A DNA stretch of 64,000 nucleotides from Taxillus chinensis (taxonomy: Eukaryota > Streptophyta > Magnoliopsida > Santalales > Loranthaceae), in contig CM042088.1 in the NCBI GenBank assembly GCA_023512835.1, forward strand, positions 55,363,579 through 55,427,578. The letters run 5' to 3'. Positions within the stretch are counted from its first letter, which is position 1, and every line of letters starts with the position of its first letter. The notes beneath the pieces were generated by a model that saw only the letters and a list, made by a program, of their open reading frames with translations, was not told the DNA's origin and ran no database searches. Shown in pieces: positions 10,520-22,891 of this stretch. Made by a program: the position numbers and the translations under genes.

Positions 10520-13487
10520 CACTAGTACAGAAAACTGAAACGAAATCGGGCCAAAACCCATGCTAAAAGATTAGAAGATGAGCACAGACCATTATTTATT
10601 CTGTCATTACAAAAGCATGGAGGAATATTCATTCGGGAGGGGGGAGAGAGAGAGAGTTTTAATTTTATTTTATTTCCCATAGATTCCTAAAGCCCGTGAT
10701 TCAATTTTGGGTGTACCTAAAATACACGTATCTTTTTTAACAATAAAATAAAGTTAATATTTACATCAAATATATTAAAATAAGTACTAATGATAGATTA
10801 CAAAAAAGAAACTAAATAACTAATCATTGTCTTCATCATTTTCTACCAATCTAACTTCTTGGATATATGATGTCTATTTATTTTGATTTTCATTAATTTT
10901 GTCAATTGTATAACTTACAAGTATCAATAAAAGCCTAATTGAGAAGCATTTATTAGAGTTAGTTAAACAATTTAATTATACTATTAGTATTTAAACAAAA
11001 AAACTTACTTTGATCTTGATGTTGGAAAGATCGCCATAACTTGTGTACAACGTACCCAAAAACTTCGTCACATAATATCTACAATTTAAATTATCATCTT
11101 ATTTAGGACAATACAAAAAAGTTAATGTTAATTAATTAAGTTTAATTGATAATTAGATTTATAATTGAATTAAGCAAAGCTTACCTACACACAAATGCTA
11201 ACATATTGGATGTAAACTGACACCCCTCTTCCATATTGTTCAAACTCCATGAATTATTTATATAATAGTTTTTACAAATAATAGATATTGAACTCTATAT
11301 ACACATATACATATAAATGTATATAGAGAGAGAGATTCATGCTACATAAAGAATGTAAGGCTACCTTCTTATCATGACTCATGAGAACCTTTAATTTGGA
11401 CTGTCAGATCAAAATTCAACTGTCTAAATTAGACTTTCATTTTACTATAGTAGATTCATTATAACGGAATATTGAAAGTATAATATGAACCATTGGTTGC
11501 AAGATTTAACGATCGATATTAAAATTTTTACAATAAAAAGTTGACCTCACGTTCTCATTGTAGCAAAACTCTCTCTTTTTCTCTCTATATATAACAAATA
11601 ATGATAATACTTACTTATTATATAAAAATTAAATCTATTAACAAGACATATTATTTAAGGCATTCATCCAAATCACCTAAAAATTTTTTGGTGTTAATAA
11701 TGCGAGGACCCAATGCTGGCTTCATAGAATAAATATTATAATAATAAAAGAAATCAAAGAAATATGATAACATTAGACTTTACTTACCTAATGTTTATCG
11801 GTGCCAAAATATATTTCTGATTACATAATTGAAATCCTTTCACATAATATGAGATTTAATTTTACTCCTAAAATTTAGTTTGATGGGGTCTCATAATACT
11901 CTCATTTATACATGCCAAATGGTCACATAATAAATAAAAATATTAGTAAATAAAACATAAAAATAATTTGTTAATATAACAGAAAAATTAATATTTAATT
12001 ATCTCATATATGTTATGATACAGTTTGCACTTATTTCATTCAAAATACAAAAGTGTAATCTATCATCGACATCAACAGAGGGTTATCTTATGCCCTAATA
12101 AGGAGTATGGAAACCTAAAACTATAGAGTTACTTTTCATTCTTTTTTATCTTGTCATTTGGTATATTGTCCTCAATGGCTCAGGTAATGTTAGCTTCTCT
12201 TTCTTTTTCCAAACAGCTATAATAGAATATGAGAAAGTATAGTGAGGAGAAAGACCCACTTACTAATGGATACAATTATGACATGTGGCCATTGAATGTA
12301 ACTACCAAGTAATGGATGCGTAGTAGTCCTTAACTCTTTAGTTGGGTACAACATAGACATTACTAAGAGTGATAGGTACATCATGAATGTAAGAACCTCC
12401 TAATTGAGGTTGTGTCCTCCCTTTCGCTACCTATACTCCATGAACAATATCAATGCATGATTAGCATTATGAAACAATCGCCTAATTAAATCTCAGAATT
12501 GGAGAGATATACCATATGATCTTTGCAAGAACTGTTTTCTTGTTCATTTATTTGTTTTTCTCTAATTTTTGCATTGAAACAACACAAAAAAGATAATAAT
12601 CTAGATCTTTATACTTTTTGGAGTAAAGAACACAATCATTGCAATAAGTATAAATCTTTTCATATCCTATTCCCAAAGATGACATTGCACATGTGCAATA
12701 GTTTGACTCAAGAAATTATTAATCTCTTGTTCAAATGCATTTGTTGTCTTATTTGTAAACATTCAACTTCTATTCATTTTAACTAAAATTCCTGACTAAC
12801 CTACGACAATATGAATCACAATTCATAACTATCATTATTTGTTTCAACTTTTCAATCAATCAAAAACAAATTACATGTGGACATATATATCACCACAAAT
12901 CAAATCTCATCATTATATCATCAACATATATATATACATATATGTAAACATATATATATATATAATACAAAATCAGCATATATTTATCATATATAATCAT
13001 AATTCACAACTATCATTATATATATACTTCAAATCAATCCAAAAACAAAAAAAGATAAAAATTTCGTTGAGGCGTGTCATTAAACACCTAACATACATCC
13101 AAAAATTGAAAATTTAATTGACTATTTAGATTATGGCTGAACATCAACATGATTACAACATGTTTTCTTAGTATCCAACACAATACCAATCAAATAGTCA
13201 AATAGTGAATATCCATAATTTAATTGAAATATAATTTATATAAAATCATAAGAAGAAGAATATGATACTTACAGCTTGATGCAATAGCTACGACAATATC
13301 AGTATGACGTTAAACGGGAACTAGATGCAGAGGAAGTGTCATAAATGCAACTAGAGGAAGTAGATGCAAGCAACGAATGCGAAAGAGGAAGAGATGCCGC
13401 GAGCATAGAAAATAGGTGTTTATAAAATGCTACGGGCCTTTCTGGTCCGTTGCTTTTTCCTTGTTTAAATAGTCTTTTGTGGTAGTG
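10520..13487. mobile_element. Non-autonomous CACTA (En/Spm)-like element
   Basis: The left end reads CACTAGTACAGAAAACTG and the reverse complement of the right end reads CACTACCACAAAAGACTA (13 of 18 match, including CACTA). The 3-bp flanks are TGT and TCT, so they match with one change. The interior is about 3 kb of AT-rich DNA with only short open frames and no recognisable transposase, consistent with a defective copy. GGGCC-containing subterminal sequence occurs at both ends. Confidence 0.45.
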
Positions 13488-13761
13488 TCTATTGGTTTAA
13501 ATATTTAGTGCTTACTATTTATAATTGTTTGATTGCTTGTGGTTAAAATATTTGAATTAACCAACGCGCCAGATTGTCATTCCAGTGAGGTACTGGCGAA
13601 ATGTGGTGTGATGGTCAGGGGCAAAAGGAAAGATATTGGAAGGGTGGTGTGCAACCACGTTATATGGTCAAAGGCAGAAGAGATGAAGGGGGCTGTGGAC
13701 TCCAAAATAATACAATGCGAGGTTGTAGAACCATCCCTCTCTTTCACCACGTCCATATATA

Positions 13762-13797
<36 letters not shown>

Positions 13798-14722
13798 AGT
13801 CTTCATCAAACACCCACAACCACATCAGGGCTAGACCTACATCCTATCGATTTCTCACCTTTGCAACTGTGTTCCTCTAGTGCTGCTATCACCACACCTA
13901 CATCCAGTTATACCAAGCATCACCTCATAACACTCCTCACTGCCCTCTCCAGATCACTCCCACTATAACACAGCCATGTTCTTTTTCTTTTCTTTTTGTG
14001 GGTCATGATTCCGTGATATGTTAGACGTACACTATCACAGTGATTTGGGCTACGGTGCTGCAACAAGGGTAGGCAACCGCGCGAGATTATTGGTTCTGTG
14101 TGTCTGCAAAACATAAGGAAGGTGTAAGCCATTGAAAAAGCAAAAGTACACCCATTCTAATTGGGTGAGACTTAATAAGAGGCACCTAAACCAAATGCCC
14201 TTTCGGTATCTCTATCTCCTAATGAATAAAATATTGTCCATTTAAGAGTTTAGATAGTTACAAACAAATATTAATTACCTTAATCTATCTATTGCCTCAA
14301 AATACGAAATATGATAGAAATGATCAGTATATTAATAGTGATAAAAAGAGATTATTAATTTCCTTTATCGTCAAATTGATTCCTCTAAAGTAATGGCGGC
14401 TATTAAATGCCACAACTAGTGATTACCTAAAATAGAGCCTACATTAGTTAATTAAAAACCGAAAGGAAGGTTGCTTGAACTGAATTAATTACTAGATTTA
14501 GAGTAAGATAATGATAACCCGACTTTGATCGGATCGACATTAAATCTTCCTAAAATTCAATTGGTGTGCGTTGGTTTAATTTCAAAATTGTCAAGGTTAA
14601 GGAGTTATGGCATACCGAATGATAACAAAATTAATTAATTAATAATAGTTTAGGGTAAAGGGCTCTTTAAAAGTAATAATTTATAGTAAAGTAAGTGGGT
14701 CCCCTTAAGGAAATATTTTTGG
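13488..14722. other. Intergenic upstream of the bHLH gene
   Basis: No gene is supported here. A (TC)n microsatellite lies at about 13765-13794, and a more GC-balanced patch (13560-14130) has open frames on both strands without recognisable domains. The stretch just before the TATA box at 14723 may act as the bHLH promoter. Confidence 0.5.
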
Positions 14723-14729
14723 TATAAAA
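14723..14729 (+). promoter_or_regulatory. Probable TATA box of the bHLH gene
   Basis: TATAAAA lies 207 bp before the chosen start codon. An in-frame ATG at 14741 is only 12 bases after the TATA box, so it should lie upstream of the transcript. That supports the ATG at 14930 instead. Confidence 0.6.
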
Positions 14730-14929
14730 CGCGCTTCGGCTTGGCAAATCCGCTTTTGCATTCATGCCCAGTAACGGCATTGGCTTATGATTATATTTTG
14801 GGATCTTGTAGCCCACAGGCTGGAATCAGCTCCACACCTATAACTTTTACTTCCTTCTTTTTAAAGGCCTTCCCATTCCCCTCCCTCTTTCATCATCAAC
14901 ATCTATCACCCACTCTCTGCCTCTCTCTC

Positions 14930-15336
14930 ATGACCAATATGTCAGAAGTCGGAGGGCAAGAGGGTTATTTTTGGGGAAACCAGTCTTGGGTTTTCTCAAG
15001 TTCTGATAACTCTGGCGGCGGCGGTGGAACCAAAGGCGATGAGAAGCTGTTGGGCTCAGCCTCAAACAGTCAAACGGGAACGGGGCCGTGTTCGAGGCCA
15101 CAGCTGGCTGTGGCTGAGAAGTCTCGTCAGAGGAATGGGAAAGAAAGTGTTGAAGGGAGTGAAGATAAAGACAGAGATTGTAACGAATCCGATCACGAGG
15201 TGCACATTTGGACTGAGAGAGAAAGGAGGAAAAGGATGAGGAGCATGTTCTCCAATCTGCATTCCTTGCTTCCTCAGCTGCCTCCCAAGGTATACAATCA
15301 ATGCCTAAATTTCGCTTTTCTTGGTTTAGCTAGGTC

Positions 15337-15372
<36 letters not shown>

Positions 15373-15567
15373 GAAAAAAAAAATGAAGGGGACTAGCCAT
15401 TAACCAAATTCTAACCAAGACTAAATCCATTTTATAAACAAACATCGGTTAATTAAAAGCGTTTTACTCGCTTCCTATAATTGATTTCACAAAACTTATT
15501 ATTGGGTTAAAGTTTATAAGAGAAGGGATATAAAATTAATATACTTAATGTTGTCATTAATTAATGT

Positions 15568-15608
<41 letters not shown>

Positions 15609-16422
15609 TTGTGAAGAGAAATATAGAATGTATATTACATGTGTAGGATTTAATTAGGTCTGTATGGATTAAACTTGATTTAATATTTATCCCGTACAGG
15701 CGGATAAGTCTACCATCGTTGATGAAGCAGTGAGCTACATCAAAACCCTAGAGCAAACACTCCAAACCCTCAAAAACCAGAAGCTAGAAAAACGCCAAGC
15801 TGGCGCCAACTATCATGATCCATCTCTAATGATGGTTTCACCATCGCAGCCTGCCCCCCCCAAAAATGGCCTCCTTCCAATCCAGGGAGGCGTTCCTGGC
15901 AGACCAGGGATCTTCTGACACCCAGCTACAGGGCGGTACCATTAATGCAGCAGCAGCGACAAACTCACCCAACTACAGGTTCCCAACGGCTGTGACCTTT
16001 CAAACATGGACATCCTCTAACGTGGTACTCAACATGTGCGGGGACAACGCCCAAATCAATGTCTGTACGCCGAGGAAGCTGGGCATGTTCACAGCAATTT
16101 GCTATGTCCTAGAGAAGCACAAGCTAGAGGTTGTGACAGCTCATGTCTCGTCTGATCAGCATAGAAGCATGTACATGATCCAATGCCATGTAAGTCACTC
16201 ATCAACACTTTCAAGAATCCCAATGTTAGTAGTTTATATATATGTTTCCTTGTTTTTCCTCTTCTTTTTTTTTTTTTTTTTTTTTCTTTTAAAAAATTAA
16301 TTCCATGAACATTTAAGCAGGCAATTCGAGTGGCTGATCATGAACAGTTCTTGGACCCATTTCCAGTGGAAGAAAGGTACAAGCAAGCTGCCGGGGAAAT
16401 CACGTTGTGGCTTTCTACTTGA
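14930..16422 (+). CDS. bHLH95/ZHOUPI-like transcription factor, frame broken in exon 2
   Basis: Three exons: 14930-15289, 15700-16189 and 16321-16422, with GT-AG introns in phase 0. Exon 1 begins [20 protein letters not shown] and ends in the basic region and first helix ([20 protein letters not shown]). Exon 2 continues [20 protein letters not shown], the second helix. The H-E-R pattern of the basic region is kept, so E-box binding is expected. The later EAFLADQ block, [13 protein letters not shown] and an ACT-like C-terminus fit Arabidopsis bHLH95 (RGE1/ZHOUPI), which controls endosperm breakdown and embryo cuticle formation. After the run of eight C at 15854-15861 the frame is +1 off and would stop at 15916-15918, while the family-like sequence resumes in the shifted frame. 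Discounting one base there gives about 316 residues, close to the family length. Both introns and their edges carry (TA)n or poly-T runs. Pseudogene or sequencing error: undecided. Confidence 0.85.
15340..15607. repeat. Two (TA)n microsatellites in bHLH intron 1
   Basis: TA runs of about 30 bp (15340-15369) and about 37 bp (15571-15607) lie within the 410-bp first intron. They should vary in length between individuals. Confidence 0.9.
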
Positions 16423-18652
16423 TCGTTATCAGACGATCGATTAGCCGCGAAATGAAGATAAATTAGTGATTTATCTTCTTTTTTTTTTATAAAAATATGT
16501 ACTTGCCAAGTTATAAATATGATCTATCGAGAGCATTTTATATTTGTTAGTTGGCATGATTGGATTGGATTATTATTCCAAGTCCTACTTATTGATGATT
16601 TTGGTATTCCGTCAAATTCTGGGATAGGTATAATAAATGTTTCAAAAAATGGCTATTAATTATATTAATGGCGTAACAAGTTAAAGCATGTACATGTTAA
16701 GAAAAAAAAAGTTTGAAACGATCGGGACTAACTAACTAATTTGGAAAGGTTATTGATTTGATTTATGTATTAATTAATATTATAGACAAACCCAACAATA
16801 TAAGAGTCGTCTCATCTGAATTATTTGGAGAACGGCAACTTCGCTCACCATATGGTGTGTTCCCTCATCCATTTCCTTTGTTTGATTTTGAGATTCTTAT
16901 TGTTGCATAACCAGTTCCCAAAAAATTATTTATTTATTTTTTTGAAAAAGACACTGAAATATTTATCCCATAAGAGGGTAATTAACGTGTGTTATATAAA
17001 TCAATAGAAAAATATAGCATTGCCATAGTTTATAATTCAAACCCAGACAATAATAAGTGAGAAAATTTTCATGAAACATTTCCCCTACAAGCAAATCTTA
17101 ATAGCACATCAGGGATGAATCCAGAATTCGCTTATGCCTATTTGTCAAATCATTAATTAAACCAAGAACAGGTCCCTTAAGGAGTTGAATATGCTTATTG
17201 CTTAATGTTGTTTTAAAACATAATTTTAAATGTCTTTTGTACATGTTGACAAGTGACAAATGACAAGGAGGGGCCGGTATATATATATATATAAAAGGAG
17301 AGTGTTAAGATCAAGGGCGGCCGGAGGGCTATGGCTCCCACACGCAAGCCTTAGTTGTCATATTGATCAGCATATATATAATTATATCCTAGTTTTCTTC
17401 ATCATCTCAACATTATTATGTACTAGTTGTGCATGAATGGATGATGGAAATGCCGTGATTGTTTATATAATAATGCAGTGATTGTTACTATTTTGACAAA
17501 TATTCCACCCCGGCCCATGAATGGACCTTGGAGTAGTACATTAAACCATTTGGGAGGCCTTCTGCTTGATTGTGAGTTCTCTCCCCACCCCGCCTGCCCT
17601 AGCATGACCTCTACCCCCTCCCTTTCCACTACCTGGTCCACATCTCTCTGGCAACCCCTTGGCCGCCTCTGCATCACAGCCACCATGCATCTACCGCACC
17701 GTACCTTTGGAAGCAAGAGCTCAACAAGGTGCCGCGCGCATTCTCAACTCTAGCCCCCCCAAAGACCACGCAGAAGTACGTTCTGATGACTTGAAATCTG
17801 CACAGTTGTTCTCCAATTCGGCTAATCGCACATGCACCACTCTCTTTTGGATTGATTACCAGCTCCATTTATTTATTTTTGGCGTTTTGCCGCATTTCGA
17901 TTCCATCTATTGCTAGCGTAAGGGCATTCATATCTAGTTTGCAACCCAACACCTTCCTTATAATTTGGCATTAATTTTAAAATTTTGATGAAAATAATAT
18001 TGAATTTGAAAATAAATTTATATATTAAATATCTATATTTATATATCAAATATTTATTTTCAAACACTTTTTCTATAAACTTGTTTATATATTTCTTAAT
18101 AGATGTAGTCGTGTAGACTTGGTTATAGTAAATGAAATAGAAAAAATAAATTAAAAAATATTATTTAAAAGAACAATGAAATGAGATCTAGAACGTTTTT
18201 AAGAAGCCAAACGCTCCAATATGCTGCCTGTCTGTCGCATTTATTAGGAATTAGGTTTTATTGGATGTGCCGTCTACGACCTGGCTATTTTTTTTGTTTG
18301 TTTTGGGCCTCGTCTCTAGTGCATTAATTCACAGCCTTGATTGGTACATAAATGTTTTTCAAATATTACCAAAAACAAATACTATATTCATGCCACTTGA
18401 CACTTGTAGATTGGAAACCTTGATGCTTAGTTCGCTCACTAACTTAACTTAAATCAAATTATAGTTGACGCGGTTTGAGTAGAATATTAGAATGGGATTT
18501 CTTACATACAAACATCATCTACGCTTGTGCCACGCGATTGTTATATTTTCTATATTAGAGTATTCTCTGCCAGAATAATAGAAATAAAAACTCATATGCC
18601 TGTCCTTTTAGAATATTAAATGTCATCGTAAAAAGTTTAACAAATTCTATTG
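16423..18652. other. Intergenic with a GC-rich patch, no gene recognised
   Basis: The first part is the probable 3' UTR and AT-rich spacer of the bHLH gene. Around 17280-17870 the sequence becomes GC-richer. A TATATATAAAAGG lies at about 17288, and open frames exist on both strands, but none shows a known domain and none stands out as coding. It may be a decayed gene or a captured fragment. Confidence 0.45.
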
Positions 18653-18655
18653 TAA

Positions 18656-19061
18656 GAGCATCAACTATATCAACTATAGACTCTCTATTTGTATTTTTTT
18701 ATTACTTTGAATAGCTAGTTTAATAAAAATACCTTAAAATTATACTTTTCAAACTCTTTATTCTAACAAAAAATTTAACAAAATAAATAGTAACTCTTTA
18801 AATTTAACCAAATACTATTCACTCTCTATTTATTAAAATATTATATTTTCTCTCACCATATTTACTTTTTTATTTCTTTTTTCTCTTTCCACATTTACTT
18901 TTCCATTTAAAAGAATAAATAAATATTTAAAAAAATAATATTTTAATTGATAAATGGTTAAAATAGAGAGATTAAAAAATGTGCTTGGATCATTAAAATA
19001 AAAAAGATGTATTTTTGGTTATTTTGAATAGCTAAATTTAAAGAGGCTATAGTGGATGCTC
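18656..19061. mobile_element. Tourist-like MITE with TAA duplication
   Basis: The left end GAGCATCAACTATA and the reverse complement of the right end GAGCATCCACTATA match at 13 of 14 positions. TAA flanks both sides (18653-18655 and 19062-19064). It is 406 bp, AT-rich and non-coding. It is the best preserved of the four GAGC-type elements in the window. Confidence 0.75.
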
Positions 19062-19064
19062 TAA

Positions 19065-19168
19065 TCAATCTTAAATAATTTTTAAAAAAATCATATAATT
19101 TATTTACTTCAAACCAGTAAATCAGATTATTAATTAAATTTAAATATTAATGAAAACTTAAAACATAA

Positions 19169-19202
<34 letters not shown>

Positions 19203-20017
19203 AAAGTTATCAATTGTATAAGTATATATATCATAGTGACGTAATAAAAGCACAACTTTCTTTATATATATCAAATTATTTATAAGTATATTAATTTTGT
19301 TGGAACCGTATTCTTAATAAGTTTTCTTTATCAATTTTAAGGCTATATATATATATATATATATCAGAAATTTCTTGATATATGATATATAGTCAGCTAA
19401 TCTATAGATAACTTTTAAATCAAACCAGACCTATACAATTGTATAATATAAAATTTATATATTAACAATCGTGAGTCATGTTTTATATGACATTGGTATA
19501 TATATATCATCTAATTTATATATATTAGACTTTAGATAAATTTATATTAATCTAATATATTTATATGACTTAATTAATTAACTTATTTGTTTTATATTAT
19601 ATATTATTATCTATGATATAGATTAAATTAATCCATGACTATGATATTAGATTATCTAATTCGCTAATCTATGACTTGCACTAATATAAATCTATTAATT
19701 TATGTTTCTATGTTAACTAAATTACAATCATATAATTTATTATTTCATACATACAATCGTAAAAATTTATATTAACGATTATATATATTATTGGCATGCT
19801 ATTATAAAACTATGACTCCATTGTTTTAAAAAAAATATTAGCATTATAATAATTTGTTTATAAATAAATAATTTTAAAATTATATATATAATTTTTAAGG
19901 GCAAAATTATAGGAAAACCATGGCCCGATCGGTCCTCCATGCCTCCATCTCTGTTTATAGTAGTAAAAAATTGAGATCACCCCATAGCCCAAATGATCAA
20001 AATTTTAAGACCCTAGT
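19065..20017. other. Very AT-rich spacer with TA microsatellites
   Basis: Contains (AT)n at about 19171-19200 and 19344-19366 and long AT-only stretches. No gene is seen. Confidence 0.7.
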
Positions 20018-20976
20018 TGATGTTATCAAATCCGAAAATGATGATTCCAAATATTCCAAATAAAGGACCCAAGTCCTTTATTCGCATGGAGTAAGGAAAA
20101 GAGATGCGGAATAAGGAATCTGAACCTTTTACTTAAGCGAAGTAAGGATGCGCTGATACGGAGTAAGCCATCCGGACCTTTTAACTCATGCGAAGTAAGG
20201 AAGCACTGATACGGAGTAAGCTCTCTGAACTTCTCGTTCATACGGAGTAAGGAAGCGCTGACACAGAATAAGGATTCCAGTATCAAACTGACACGGAGTA
20301 AGCAACTACTGACACGGAGTAAGGATCCGAGCTTCATTAACACGGAATAAGGAACTTTATGACAAATTAAAAAGAAACTACTTCAACTTATCAGTTTCGT
20401 ATTTAAAGTCGTCAGCTCGCTGTGTCCCGATGTAAGACAAACTTGTTAAAAATATAAATTATCTTACACGTGAAACACACGGAGATGTGAACAAAGCTTT
20501 AATTGAAATTAGGATCACGCGAAGATACTTACATTTTATAGACCCAAGATCTTGAGCTCCACATCCGTAACAATTAAGGCAGAGAGATTTCCGAGGAACA
20601 TTCAATGTTACACGTTGCTCGGAAGAACAAGTTGTTTCAAGAATGTCTTTCCAACGGATGGCTATATATATTAAGACTTGTATATTTTCATAGATACGAG
20701 TACATGTACAAGAGCTTTTAGAGATCATATTGGCTAGTGTGTGAGTCATTATAAACAAAAGTGTAAGAGAGTTTCCAGTAGATCGAAAAGCTTATTAGCT
20801 TTAATCTGCTACTGTTTTGTTGTATTTATCAGTTAATAATAAAACAAAATATTTTCACTATCTGGTTATCTTCCGCACTGATATTTTCATTTAACCAGAT
20901 AAGTGTTGTGCCAGAGACGAGAGAAAAGTTTTCAATTAGAGCCTATTCACCCCCTCTAGGCTCCCAGGGACCAACA
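20018..20976 (+). mobile_element. LTR-like segment, probably Copia solo LTR
   Basis: It starts TGATGTTATCAAA and ends with CCTATTCACCCCCTCTAGG and then GGGACCAACA, an ending I associate with plant Copia LTRs of the SIRE/Maximus type. A TATA-like stretch lies near 20662. No primer site follows the end and no clear 5-bp target duplication was found, so the ends are provisional. A tandem array fills its first third. Confidence 0.4.
20080..20362. repeat. Degenerate tandem repeat, period about 52 bp
   Basis: About five units are built around ACGGAGTAAGGA, each unit holding two such cores about 23 bp apart. Unit lengths drift between 49 and 53 bp. The minus strand shows a matching repeated open frame (LLRVS), but this looks like a by-product of the array and not a protein. 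Confidence 0.75.
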
Positions 20977-20979
20977 AGT

Positions 20980-21178
20980 TCAGTCTCCCCTGTAGCAGAT
21001 ATTGTCCACTTTGGACCTTTGGCTCATGCGGATTTATTCTTGGTAGGTCTCACCAACTCGGACGGGTCTTGCCCTTAAAACATGTCTTCAAGGAGAGGTT
21101 TCTACTCGTACCTATGTAATAAGCTTTGTTCTCCTCCCCAATCCATGTAAGATCTCACAGTCAACACTAGCCTTATCA
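20980..21178 (-). repeat. Dispersed plant LTR-like repeat fragment
   Basis: The minus strand reads TGTGAGATCTTACATGG, GGGGAGGAGAAC and, further on, GGACAATATCTGCTA, an order I recall from a repeat widespread in flowering plants. It directly follows the LTR-like segment. Family and full extent cannot be settled without a search. Confidence 0.4.
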
Positions 21179-21310
21179 GCACTCTCACTTGTGGTGATGT
21201 CATAAAGCTCCAGATTAAGGTTGATGAGGAAATCAAAAAAATTGTCAATGCTTGCGTCAAAACCCTTTGATTGTGGTTTCATTATCACCTCTTCTTCTAT
21301 GGGTTGGTTT

Positions 21311-21325
21311 CTTTCTCTCTCTCTC

Positions 21326-21382
<57 letters not shown>
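21311..21382. repeat. Compound (CT)n(AT)n(GT)n microsatellite
   Basis: Three dinucleotide runs follow one another over about 70 bp. The rest of 21179-22182 shows no gene. Confidence 0.9.
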
Positions 21383-21386
<4 letters not shown>

Positions 21387-22187
21387 CCAACAAACATAAC
21401 AATTTTTGGGACAATTCTAACAGGGTTAATTGCTCCTACCACCTGTACGGTCGGGACTAGGTAATGGGTGTCCTGAACCCACTCCGAGTGTGTTTGGGGT
21501 GGGACTAATGAGTGCAGCAGGTCAAATCGGAAAAGGTATTTTAAGTTAAAAATATTTAAAAACCTTTAAACAAGTTTGGTCACGCCAGGGCAGCTAGTAC
21601 CCATAACCACCCCATTGTCTCTTTGGGGTGGGGTGGGGTGGGGCGGGAAAACATTCCCTATGCCGAGGCAGGGCGGGCTAGGATTGTTATCCCTATGAAT
21701 GATCACTATCACAAGGGGAGACAACAGAATGAACAAGACAACCATTAGGTTCATGTATTTTGCTCTAGTTTGGTCTCTTTTCCTAATTCCATCAATTGAA
21801 ATTCCAATTGTTTTTTCATGTTTTTATGCATTATGAGAAATTTGGTTTTAATATTGACTGTATTGTGTTATTCAGTTGAATTGGAGTATTCACTAAGATT
21901 TTGGTTTGAGAAATTTTAATATCAATGAGCAATTGAGTTTTGATTGATTAAGCACCAACAGAATGCTGAAAATGAATATATAATCTATGTTATTGCCTTG
22001 GTTCATTTTTTTTAATTATGGTGATGATTGTCATACTTATATTCTAGTCTTTCAAAATATAAGATATTAATCATATTAATTATATTATTCACTCTTAGAG
22101 GTCAATTAATATTTATAACCAATTTGCTTTGAAAGTTTGTAGATTTTACAAATAGTATCATAAATTCTTGTTTTTTTGAGTGTAGAC

Positions 22188-22458
22188 GTCGAGAAAATGC
22201 GGCTACGGCTTCACGAAGGACAGCTGGCTTCACATGAGAGCTAGCATTTTTTTGTCAAACAAACACGGCTAAACACTGCACCGTGAGGAAAAGAAAAACA
22301 AAAAAGAGAAAGAAGAAAAAGGCTACGTAACTCTCACCCCTCTTTTGTCAAAAACGGTATGCAGCTCCATATTTTTGTCAAAACGGGCTGCGGGCATTCA
22401 ACCTATAAAAGGCACCCTTGGCAGTGTATTTCATCATCCCAACAGCAAGTCCCAATAC

Positions 22459-22495
<37 letters not shown>

Positions 22496-22697
22496 GAGAG
22501 AAGAGAAAAAGAGAGAGTGAGTTGATAATTCTTGGGTGTATGTGGGTATTGGGATCGAGTGTTTGTAAACATAGTATATTTTTTTCCCCATAGTGAAAAT
22601 ACTGCAGTAGCTCCGTGGACGTAGGGAATTTCCCGAACCACGTAAAATTATCGGTGTGCCATTTTATTTCCTCATATTTCCGTATTTCCTCCCAACA
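22188..22697 (+). repeat. 5' LTR of the Copia element
   Basis: Ends CCTCCCAACA. It has a TATA box (TATAAAAGG, about 22404) and a long (GA)n run at about 22462-22492 that is much shorter in the 3' LTR and accounts for the length difference. Its first bases differ from the 3' LTR start (GTCGAG against TGTCAG), so one end has mutated. Confidence 0.9.
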
Positions 22698-22699
22698 AC

Positions 22700-22711
22700 T
22701 GGTATCAGAGC
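22700..22711 (+). other. Primer binding site of the Copia element
   Basis: TGGTATCAGAGC, complementary to the 3' end of plant initiator-Met tRNA, lies two bases after the 5' LTR. Confidence 0.9.
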
Positions 22712-22891
22712 TCCGGGTTCGAATTCTCTCGACAAATTCTGAGTATGCTCTGTGGCTGCAGCTGTGTCTGATCTGTCACATCAGAAAAGATTTGTTCTTG
22801 AGTATTTCGGTGTTGTGTATATGTACCACTCGCATATACGATACTATTCACGCATATGGTGAAATAGTATGTTTGAGTTCGAGAAGGTGTC

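Noticed and set aside
12839..13117. 92-codon open frame rich in Ile, Tyr and Asn
   Set aside because: It is made of AT repeats inside the CACTA-like element and has no domain-like pattern.
14741..14929. Longer start for the bHLH protein at the ATG at 14741
   Set aside because: It lies 12 bases after the TATA box, so it should not be in the mRNA, and the added 63 residues do not resemble the family.
17423..17916. Overlapping GC-rich frames considered as a gene
   Set aside because: Open frames on both strands, no domain, no clear start or splice structure. Left as an unassigned patch.
20026..20343. Leu-rich repeated minus-strand frame (LLRVS repeats)
   Set aside because: Explained by the 52-bp tandem array; not a leucine-rich repeat protein.
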